The position numbers and the translations under genes were made by a program. Source: Candidatus Woesearchaeota archaeon (GTDB lineage: Archaea; Nanobdellota; Nanobdellia; SCGC-AAA011-G17; JAGVZF01). From it: a stretch of 37,039 bases of DNA. Positions 17,752-25,782 of this stretch are shown in pieces; position 1 is the stretch's first letter, and each line of letters opens with the position of its first letter. Below the pieces are notes generated by a model, which saw only the letters and a program-made list of their open reading frames with translations, ran no database searches and was not told the origin of the DNA. The stretch lies in assembly GCA_016185565.1 (NCBI GenBank), contig JACPNH010000026.1:1-37039 (forward strand), given 5' to 3'.

Positions 17752-19218
17752 TCATAATGGAATTTCTATAGTAAATTCAGTGCCTTCTCCGTATACACTT
17801 TTTACTTTTATCTCTCCTTCATGTTCTCGGATGTAATTTCTACATATACTTAACCCTAGACCTCTGCTTCCCCTACCAACTTCTTCTCTTGTAGAGAAGC
17901 TAGGCTCGAAAATTCTTTCTAGACATTCTGGTCTTATTCCGATTCCATTGTCTCCCACAGAACTATATATTACTCGATCCATTATACGTGTGGTTAGCAT
18001 AATTTCTGGATTATAGTCAGTATCACCAATAAGAGCTCTTTTTCTTTCAATGGCTTCTACACTATTCTCTATTAAATTAGTATAGATTTGATTCAGATAC
18101 CAAGGCACCATCTCTATTCTTGGCAAATTGGAATCGAGTTCAGTCCTCACAGTTATTTTTTTATCTCTGAGATCTGGACCTAGAACGTTAAGCGTTATTT
18201 CTATGCATTCATTGAGATTACCGTCGACTCTTTCTATGCTACCTTCTCTTGCATAATCCCTTAGACCCCTAGCCATCCTGTGCATTGCCCTGGCCTTGAT
18301 TACTATATTTTCAAGAAAATTTAAAAGCTTCTCAGTAGGCATTGTGCCTTCTTTTATAGATTCTTGTACGTGTTGAGCAGTTTCTATTTGACTATACACC
18401 ATGTTACTCACATCGTGTGCAACTCCTCTGGCAAATTTCCCTATCACTCTTAGGTTCTCTGTGCTAACTAATTGTGCTTGTGCTAGTCTGCGCTCTTCTT
18501 CAGAAGCTGCCACCACGATTGAAATGTAAGCTCCATAATTAATCATAAGTTGGGCTATATTAACTTTATAGTCTGATATGGCCTCGCGAGCCTGTATTTC
18601 TTTTGGCTCATCAAAATTAAAATAACCCGCAGATTCTTGCTTACCATTAAATGGAAGTATGATAGGAAATATCGCAAATCTAAACCAGTCAGAAAAGCCC
18701 ATTGCTTTTTCTCCATACTCCTGAGTTCTAGCAATATATTCATTATATTGCAACTTGCTCCAATCATAATAATTTTGCTTTACAACACCTTTTGACTCTA
18801 ATTCTCTGATAAAATCTTCATTATCATAACATTGAACCGCCGATTTAGTTCTTAAGGCGTATAAATAAGGTCGTATATCTGTTAGATCCATATTTTTTTG
18901 TTTTTCTCTCATCTTGCTATTTTTAATTTCATTCTCTGCATCCGCATCCGATAATCCAACATGAGTAACAAAATCCAAGAATAATTTTTCTTCTTTATAT
19001 GATGATGCCGGCTTTACTCTTTTATGTTCGTCCCTCACTAAGACTATCTCTCCTCTCCCAAAACCCAAAAAATCTGCAGTTTGTTTTAATATCTCATTTA
19101 ATGATTTATCTAAAGAAAATTCATCAAGGTTAATTGCAGTAGTTCCTACCAATAATCTTGGTGTTAGTTCTATTATTGATTTATAGTCTTTTACTAGCTG
19201 TTCAAGATCATTTTCCAT
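17752..19218 (-). CDS. Sensor histidine kinase (N-terminal GAF-like sensor)
   Basis: H-box 'FARGVAHDVSNMVYSQIE'; N-box 'NQIYTNLIENSVEAI'; 'VGDNGIGIRPECLERIFEPSFSTREEVGRGSRGLGLSICRNYI' HATPase. Confidence 0.93.
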   Translation of the reverse strand: MENDLEQLVKDYKSIIELTPRLLVGTTAINLDEFSLDKSLNEILKQTADFLGFGRGEIVLVRDEHKRVKPASSYKEEKLFLDFVTHVGLSDADAENEIKNSKMREKQKNMDLTDIRPYLYALRTKSAVQCYDNEDFIRELESKGVVKQNYYDWSKLQYNEYIARTQEYGEKAMGFSDWFRFAIFPIILPFNGKQESAGYFNFDEPKEIQAREAISDYKVNIAQLMINYGAYISIVVAASEEERRLAQAQLVSTENLRVIGKFARGVAHDVSNMVYSQIETAQHVQESIKEGTMPTEKLLNFLENIVIKARAMHRMARGLRDYAREGSIERVDGNLNECIEITLNVLGPDLRDKKITVRTELDSNLPRIEMVPWYLNQIYTNLIENSVEAIERKRALIGDTDYNPEIMLTTRIMDRVIYSSVGDNGIGIRPECLERIFEPSFSTREEVGRGSRGLGLSICRNYIREHEGEIKVKSVYGEGTEFTIEIPL

Positions 19219-19315
19219 AAAAATAAATGATAAATTAGATTATTTAAATATTACTATTATAAAATAGTAAATTTATAATGAGAATACGAGATTTTACACT
19301 TTATTTACATATTCG

Positions 19316-19390
19316 CTAAATATCAGCCGACATTCTCGTAGACTTTGCTTTCTTCATCTTTTTTGTTTTGACTTTTCTTCTTTTTGCCAT
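19316..19390 (-). CDS. 24-aa basic microprotein ORF with strong SD
   Basis: MAKRRKVKTKKMKKAKSTRMSADI*; aaggaggg (minus strand) ends 10 nt before ATG; lies 65 nt downstream of the M50-like gene, same strand. Confidence 0.55.
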   Translation of the reverse strand: MAKRRKVKTKKMKKAKSTRMSADI

Positions 19391-19454
19391 TAATTATCAA
19401 CCCTCCTTTTTTGTTGATTTTTAATGTAGAACATGTTTTAGTATTTAAAGTTAT

Positions 19455-20873
19455 TTATTCGGGCGTGTATAATTCTTCTCTTGCTAGTCTATCTAATCTT
19501 CTTACTAAATAAGTTAAAAATAATCCAAATAATACTGCAAGAATCGAAATCATTAAATAAAATGTTGAAAATTTATTTAAGAAAATAAATGTTGTTAATA
19601 TTAATGCAAAAACAATCAAGTAACTAGAGCTTATTAAAGAAAATAAAGCCAAATAATAAAGCCTGGGTCTTAAATACAATCTGTGATGCCTTATTAATCC
19701 ATACACCAACAAAGCAAAATGTATCAAGAAGAACACTACAAATATCATTGCATCATAAAATATAGCATAATTTTCCCCCGTAATGCCTTCATAAATATTG
19801 TTTAATGCCTGGAGTATTAAATCTAAAGTTATAGGGAGATAATAAAAGAAAAAATTAAACAACAAAACTATAAATCCAACTAAAAATAATATCGTATAAA
19901 AATGAACTATATTTTTTTCCCTGTTATCTTCAAAATGTGTGCTATGATGGTTCTTATTAAATAATTTAAAAAATTCATTTTTAATAAACAGATCAGTCTT
20001 TTCATTTAAATTATATACTTTAACTAAATTTTCAAATGCATAATAAACATCTGTTCTCAAGAAAAATAAGAACTGCCAAAGTATTCCTAAAAATTCGCTT
20101 AATGTAACAAACCTTAATAGCTTGTAAAAAAAGCTTGAAATATGTATAAAATTTGAATCACTCAAAAACATAAGTATTATAGCTAAAGAAAAAATTGTAA
20201 TATCTGCAAAAATTCCAGCCAAGATAATTCTAAATCTTTTTTCCCTTTTTAATGCATAAATATTTGTTATATCTGAAGTTGCAACTAAATAAAATAATCT
20301 ATTACTAATACCAAATTCGGCAGGCAGCTTGTATGATTTCGCTGCTAGAAAATGCATTAACTCATGAAATCCAACTAAAATCCAAGAAACTATAAAAACT
20401 ACTGGCACTAAAATTAAAAATCTGGCAGATAAGAAATAATGATTTATTCTAGGGAAATAGCTTGTGTTAAAAACTAATATCAAGAATGCCATTAAAAATA
20501 TTAATGAATATATAAAATACATTTTCCTAAAAAAAATCCATTTTACATATTTGGGGTCAATAAATTTCAGAATGGGTTTTATTTTTTTTATTTTTTCTTT
20601 TAATATCTTTTTATCTATTTTTTCTACATAACCCTGCATCATTAAGTAATTAATAAACCTGTCAACATTAAACAAGCCATATTTTTTCTTAATTATGTTT
20701 TTAACCTCTCCAATTTTATACTCCTTCTCTAACAGTCTTATTATTTCATACCCAACTTCTGAAGTAGAAATATAGATTTCAGTATTTTTTCTTCCACATA
20801 TATAGTAGTTGTCCTCCTTTCTTTTCACTAGGCTGTAAAGTTTAATCTTGCTATTATTACTAAAAAGATACAT
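19455..20873 (-). CDS. Polytopic membrane M50-like metalloprotease with N-terminal PqqD/RRE-like domain
   Basis: 'GFHELMHFLAAKSYKLPAEFGI' HExxH in a TM region; N-term 'YYICGRKNTEIYISTSEVGYEIIRLLEKEYKIGEVKNIIKKKYGLFNVDRFINYLMMQGYVE' PqqD-like. Confidence 0.7.
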   Translation of the reverse strand: MYLFSNNSKIKLYSLVKRKEDNYYICGRKNTEIYISTSEVGYEIIRLLEKEYKIGEVKNIIKKKYGLFNVDRFINYLMMQGYVEKIDKKILKEKIKKIKPILKFIDPKYVKWIFFRKMYFIYSLIFLMAFLILVFNTSYFPRINHYFLSARFLILVPVVFIVSWILVGFHELMHFLAAKSYKLPAEFGISNRLFYLVATSDITNIYALKREKRFRIILAGIFADITIFSLAIILMFLSDSNFIHISSFFYKLLRFVTLSEFLGILWQFLFFLRTDVYYAFENLVKVYNLNEKTDLFIKNEFFKLFNKNHHSTHFEDNREKNIVHFYTILFLVGFIVLLFNFFFYYLPITLDLILQALNNIYEGITGENYAIFYDAMIFVVFFLIHFALLVYGLIRHHRLYLRPRLYYLALFSLISSSYLIVFALILTTFIFLNKFSTFYLMISILAVLFGLFLTYLVRRLDRLAREELYTPE

Positions 20874-20976
20874 GATAATTTTTTGATTACTTTCATATAT
20901 TAAAATTAAGTATAACTTTAAGATAGTGAAATTCCACTAGAAATGTTTAAATATAGTATTAAATTAATTTCTTTAA

Positions 20977-21435
20977 ATGAAAACAAAGCATATTTTTGTA
21001 CCGGCCTTAGATGTTTCTGAACTTCTTCCATTCACAAAAAGAAAAACAAAAAAGCTCTCTGAAAGTTTAAAAGAGCAAGAAAGAGCCAGAAAAGAACTTG
21101 AAAAATTTGTTGACAAACTTGAAAAAAATTACAAGGAAAAAATCTGGTATATGGGGATGGATGTTATTACCGGCAAGACCTACGAACGTTTTATATTTGA
21201 TAAGGGTGGTTTTTTTGAAATCATGATAGAAGCTCCGCTAGCAATGAATGCTCATTTTGTTCACGAAAGGCAAGCAAAAAAATTCAATGAAGCTCTGAAA
21301 AAAACATTAAAGCAGATAATGCCAAAAACAAGTGTAAGTGATTTATTTATTAACTCTATAGAAGTTGGGAGTGAAGAAGAAGAAAGCCTTACTTACAAAA
21401 CTTGGGCCAACATAAAGGAAATAAGAAACAGATGA
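20977..21435 (+). CDS. Hypothetical protein (152 aa)
   Basis: Intact ORF with TATA 27 nt upstream. Confidence 0.75.
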   Translation: MKTKHIFVPALDVSELLPFTKRKTKKLSESLKEQERARKELEKFVDKLEKNYKEKIWYMGMDVITGKTYERFIFDKGGFFEIMIEAPLAMNAHFVHERQAKKFNEALKKTLKQIMPKTSVSDLFINSIEVGSEEEESLTYKTWANIKEIRNR

Positions 21436-21498
21436 AAATAATAAACAACAACATTTAAATAAAAGTTCTATTTTTATTATGTTAAAAGAGGTGTTTTA

Positions 21499-21957
21499 AT
21501 GAAGTTAAAAAAGAAACCAACTGTTGTAGGCTCTTTTTTAGGGGTATTAGCCGGCTTACTATACACGATTTATTCTTACTCTAATAACTACACTTCAAAT
21601 TCTAATCTAATCATTTTTCTCATTGCAAACATACTTTATTTCAGCTTGCTTGGATTTATTCTTGCAACAATATTCAACCTTGCTACTAATCCAAAAAAAG
21701 CAGAAAAAATACATGTTACAGCCTTACTAGGATTTATTGCTTTTTTAATAATAATCTCGCTGACCTCAATAAAAAGTTCAGGCTTGGTATGCAGAAACTT
21801 AAATGCTGTTTTCAATTGCAATTTTAACCAGTTCCTAAGCTTCATGATATTAGAAGGGCCATTTCCATTGCATTTGTTGCAAATATTCTTGATACTACTA
21901 GGCATTTTAATAGGATTGCTTTTGCAAAATAAAGACTTAATAAGGTTTAAAAAATGA
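21499..21957 (+). CDS. Hypothetical integral membrane protein (about 4 TM)
   Basis: Hydrophobic segments; SD aagaggtg upstream. Confidence 0.75.
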   Translation: MKLKKKPTVVGSFLGVLAGLLYTIYSYSNNYTSNSNLIIFLIANILYFSLLGFILATIFNLATNPKKAEKIHVTALLGFIAFLIIISLTSIKSSGLVCRNLNAVFNCNFNQFLSFMILEGPFPLHLLQIFLILLGILIGLLLQNKDLIRFKK

Positions 21958-22118
21958 AAGTTGCGGGAAAAGAACTAAGAAAGCAGGTATTCGAAGCGAT
22001 TCAAAAAAATTGGCCCATCCATATTTCAGGAGTTTGCCGGGAGCTCAACATTAAAGAAAATGTCTCAAACATATCAAAACTGCGCTACCATATCCAAATT
22101 CTTAAAAAAATAACTTAA
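21954..22118 (+). CDS. Winged-HTH protein, apparently truncated by frameshift in an A7 run
   Basis: MKVAGKELRKQVFEAIQKNWPIHISGVCRELNIKENVSNISKLRYHIQILKKIT*; coding continues in +1-restored frame to 22213. Confidence 0.65.
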   Translation: MKVAGKELRKQVFEAIQKNWPIHISGVCRELNIKENVSNISKLRYHIQILKKIT

Positions 22119-22288
22119 TTCATACCAAGAAGATAGACAGGGCTTTGGTATCTTGGCCTGTTGAAATGGAAAAAATCAGAGTGATGCACGAATTCTTAAA
22201 AGACATCCACTAAAACTAAAAGAATAAAAGGAATAAAAGAAACATTTTTATATAACTAGCTATTAAATTTCATGTAAGAGGTGATATT

Positions 22289-23470
22289 TTGAAACTTAAT
22301 AAAATTACGATCTTACTTGCCTTTTTATTATTAGCAAATTTTGTTAGTGTAGTCAATGCAGTACAAATTAATACTGACAAAACCAACCTTGACTTTAATA
22401 ATGTAAGGCGCGATGGTTATGCCTCTAATACATTAACCATTACAACCAATAGCGATGAAGATATAGGGCTCAATTACATAATAACCGGCGATCTTAAAAA
22501 TTTTATTTCAATTTCTGCAGAAAAGGAATTTTTTGTTAACCAGGCCTCTCCTTTAAATTTGCTAATCGAAGTAAAGCCGGATAAAAGCATAGCTAATGGA
22601 ATCCATACAGGAAACATTATTTTTACTTTTCAGTCGCAAGTCCAAACTCAAATAAGCTCGCAGCCTAATTCCTTTATTATATCTTACAATGTTGAAATCA
22701 CTGACAAAATTATAAAACAGGCCATAGTAAAAAGCATTGACATCTCAGATATTAATTATGGAAGCCCTTTAAACGCTATTGTGGAAGTAGAAAATAAAGG
22801 CAATATACCTGTACAACCAATCCTAGAATTAAGTTTCAAAGACAATCAAGATGCCTTAAAAAAATATAGTCTCTCAACTAACGAAAAAATTCTTCCAGGC
22901 CAGGATAAAACAATAAACTACCAAAAAACCATAAGTGAACTAAATCTTGGAATTTATGAACTTGAAAGTAAAATAATAATTGACAACAACATAATATCTC
23001 AGCAAAGTCAGAATTTTTATGTGCTTAACATCAATGAGCCAGCAAGGAGAATATTGCTTAAAGGAGTAGAAAATGCCAATAAGATTCATGTAACTGATAA
23101 TATAGAAATAAAAGCCTTTATTTCCAATAATGGCCAAGATTCATTGATTAAATTTAAAGCTAAGGTCTCGCTTGGAGACGAGTTTATTACAAACCTTGAA
23201 GGCCCTGAAATCATAGCCTCGTCAAACAAAGAAACAATCTCAAGTTTAAATTTCAAGCCAATTAAAACTGGCATTTACACAATAAAAGGCTACATAGAAT
23301 ACGGCTCAAGAAAAACTGAAGAAATTGAAACAGTATTTGAAGCAGTTCCAGAAACACAAAATTTAAAAGAGGTACCTCTCTCAAGTAAGCCACTATTAGC
23401 TATAATAATAATGCTAATTTCAATATTCACGATAGTAAAAATAAACAAAAATAGGCAAAAAAAGAGGTGA
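22289..23470 (+). CDS. Secreted/membrane-anchored Ig-like repeat surface protein
   Basis: Signal peptide, beta-rich body, C-terminal TM + KNRQKKR; TTG start with SD gaggtgat. Confidence 0.75.
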   Translation: MKLNKITILLAFLLLANFVSVVNAVQINTDKTNLDFNNVRRDGYASNTLTITTNSDEDIGLNYIITGDLKNFISISAEKEFFVNQASPLNLLIEVKPDKSIANGIHTGNIIFTFQSQVQTQISSQPNSFIISYNVEITDKIIKQAIVKSIDISDINYGSPLNAIVEVENKGNIPVQPILELSFKDNQDALKKYSLSTNEKILPGQDKTINYQKTISELNLGIYELESKIIIDNNIISQQSQNFYVLNINEPARRILLKGVENANKIHVTDNIEIKAFISNNGQDSLIKFKAKVSLGDEFITNLEGPEIIASSNKETISSLNFKPIKTGIYTIKGYIEYGSRKTEEIETVFEAVPETQNLKEVPLSSKPLLAIIIMLISIFTIVKINKNRQKKR

Positions 23471-23472
23471 AG

Positions 23473-23619
23473 ATGGCTACCGACTATTTTCAGGGTGTTG
23501 CTATAGCTACTTCTATAATTGCTTTAATCATTTTAATTTACATCAAAATTTTACGTAAAAAAATGAAAAAATTCATACTTAGAAGTGAAAGAATTGCTAA
23601 ATACTTTGAGCGTGATTAA
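23473..23619 (+). CDS. Small single-TM protein (48 aa)
   Basis: MATDYFQGVAIATSIIALIILIYIKILRKKMKKFILRSERIAKYFERD*, tightly packed between flanking genes. Confidence 0.6.
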   Translation: MATDYFQGVAIATSIIALIILIYIKILRKKMKKFILRSERIAKYFERD

Positions 23620-24186
23620 ATGGAATCTGAAATAATTACATTTTCATTAATTGTATTGGTTTTGAGTATTGGAATATTCTTTTTTGTGGAAAATGCTCAA
23701 CAAAATCTTTCATTTGTAGGAAAAAAATTCTTTTCTGGAGAAATCTGGCGCATAGTAACTTTTAATTTTGTGCATTTGAGCCTAAGCCATTTAATAGGCA
23801 ATGTAATCGCTTTCATTATTACCACCATGCTTTCATTTGAAGTAGGCTTAAAGAGCGAATACTTTATCATGCTGTTTTTTGTTTCTGCAACTTCAATAGC
23901 ATTAATCGAAGGAATATTTTTTCCTGGCTTAATAATTGCAGGCGCATCTTTAGGAATATACTCAATATTGGGAGGAATTTCGATTTCAGGCAGGCGGCTA
24001 ATACCATTATATTTTTTCCTTCCGTTAATTGTACTTTCGATATTCCTAAACAAATTCTTCCTAGATACAGTAACATTTTTTGAAATCATATTCCATTTTT
24101 TTGGATTTTTGTCAGGATTATTGCTGTATTATGGAATTGTAAAGTATATAAATAAGAAAAAATCCTATTTAGAGGTGGTTGAATAA
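23620..24186 (+). CDS. Rhomboid-family intramembrane protease
   Basis: 'GEIWRIVTFNFVHLSLSHLIGNVIAF', catalytic 'GASLGIYSI', 'HFFGFLSGLLLYY'. Confidence 0.85.
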   Translation: MESEIITFSLIVLVLSIGIFFFVENAQQNLSFVGKKFFSGEIWRIVTFNFVHLSLSHLIGNVIAFIITTMLSFEVGLKSEYFIMLFFVSATSIALIEGIFFPGLIIAGASLGIYSILGGISISGRRLIPLYFFLPLIVLSIFLNKFFLDTVTFFEIIFHFFGFLSGLLLYYGIVKYINKKKSYLEVVE

Positions 24187-24935
24187 TGATAGAAAGAATA
24201 AAAAGCGGTGTGCCTGGACTTGACAGGCTATTGGATGGAGGAATTCCTAAAGGCAAGGTAATCATGGTTTCTGGTCCTAGTGGATCTGGAAAAACTATAT
24301 TAGCAGCCCAATTCGTTAACGAAGGCATAAAGAATAACGAAAATTGCGTGTTTATTACTTTAGAAGCAGGCAAGCAAAAATTAATAGAAGATCTTCAGCA
24401 AATAGGCATAGACTTTAGCCAATTAGAAAGAAAAAATAAACTAAGAATTATTGGCGGTCCTGTCGGCCATGTAAAATATTTCAAAGAAAAAACTAAAGCT
24501 ACCATCTATGACATAGCAGACGAAGTAAAGGAAGTAGTTCTTGAAGTTAGTGCAAAGCGAGTAGTTCTTGACTCTATAAACCTATTCACAATGCTATTTG
24601 AAAATGACTTGGAAAGAAGAAAGGCCCTTGCAGATTTAGTTGCAGTACTCAGTAGCTTAAATTGCACCACCCTGCTTACATGCGAAGTAAAAGAAGGCAG
24701 TCCAAGGTCTATTAGCTGGCATGGATTTGAAGAATTTGTAGTTGATGGAGTCATAGTGCTTTATAGGCTGCCTTTTGGCAATAAGTATGAAAGAGCAATA
24801 TCTGTAGTAAAAATGCGTGGCGTAAATCATAGCCAAAAAGTGGTTAGCATGGCCATTACAAAAAGAGGTATTGAAGTTTACTATGACAGGGAGCCATACC
24901 ACGATATCATAAAGAACAATCATAATGGAGGCTAA
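24186..24935 (+). CDS. KaiC-like RecA-superfamily ATPase (copy 1)
   Basis: Walker A GPSGSGKT, Walker B VVLDSIN, 'SGVPGLDRLLDGGIPKG'. Confidence 0.92.
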   Translation: MIERIKSGVPGLDRLLDGGIPKGKVIMVSGPSGSGKTILAAQFVNEGIKNNENCVFITLEAGKQKLIEDLQQIGIDFSQLERKNKLRIIGGPVGHVKYFKEKTKATIYDIADEVKEVVLEVSAKRVVLDSINLFTMLFENDLERRKALADLVAVLSSLNCTTLLTCEVKEGSPRSISWHGFEEFVVDGVIVLYRLPFGNKYERAISVVKMRGVNHSQKVVSMAITKRGIEVYYDREPYHDIIKNNHNGG

Positions 24936-24936
24936 A

Positions 24937-25656
24937 ATGAGAAATGAAAGAGTCCCTACTGGCATTCCAGGTTTTGATAAACTAATAGGGGGGGGATTTT
25001 TAAAAAACAGTATCAATTTATTAGCAGGAGGCACAGGTTCGGGAAAAAGTATTTTCGGCTTACAATTTTTGTATAATGGCATCACAAAATACAACGAGTC
25101 AGGATTGTATATTAGTTTTGAAGAGTCTATAGAATCCCTAAAACAGGATGCTGAGATTTTTGGCTGGGATTTTGAAAAGTTTGAAAAAAATAAAAAAGTA
25201 ACATTTTTGTATCTAACACCGTATACTACAACAGACTTGCAGGCATTGCTGGCAGAAGAAATTCCAAAAGCAAAAGCAAAAAGAGTTGTCATTGATTCAA
25301 TCTCAGTTTTTGCAATGGCACTTAATGATTTATACAGGATAAGAAAACAAATCTATTTCTTAACAAGTTCTCTGCAAAAAATAGGCGCAACATCTATTCT
25401 GACTTCAGAGATAGTGGGCGAGGCCCCAATTGACATATCTGGGGGCGGCAGAGACGGAAGCTTTTCGAGATATGGCGTTGAAGAATTTATAGCAGATTCT
25501 GTGGTAACATTCCATAACGCAGGCCTTGGCGGCAGTGGAGACAGGGCAGTAAGAATATTAAAAGTTCGTCGCACTGATCATATTAAAGGACCTGTTCCTT
25601 TTGAGATAGGAAATCAGGGAATTAAGGTATTCCAAAAGGAAAGAAGTTATAAATGA
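24937..25656 (+). CDS. KaiC-like RecA-superfamily ATPase (copy 2)
   Basis: Walker A GGTGSGKS, Walker B VVIDSIS; start 24937 preferred (GGAGG SD) over 24925. Confidence 0.92.
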   Translation: MRNERVPTGIPGFDKLIGGGFLKNSINLLAGGTGSGKSIFGLQFLYNGITKYNESGLYISFEESIESLKQDAEIFGWDFEKFEKNKKVTFLYLTPYTTTDLQALLAEEIPKAKAKRVVIDSISVFAMALNDLYRIRKQIYFLTSSLQKIGATSILTSEIVGEAPIDISGGGRDGSFSRYGVEEFIADSVVTFHNAGLGGSGDRAVRILKVRRTDHIKGPVPFEIGNQGIKVFQKERSYK

Positions 25657-25733
25657 AATCTAATAAGCCAATAAGTTCTCAAATCGAAGACAGCCTAAAA
25701 AATCTTGGACTCGAATTAATAGAAGAAGATTAA
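25653..25733 (+). CDS. 26-aa acidic microprotein ORF overlapping KaiC-2 stop
   Basis: MKSNKPISSQIEDSLKNLGLELIEED*; ATGA overlap suggests translational coupling. Confidence 0.45.
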   Translation: MKSNKPISSQIEDSLKNLGLELIEED

Positions 25734-25782
25734 TCGAACAAGTTCAACAACATTTATAAATATAGTTCTATCAATTTTAAAC

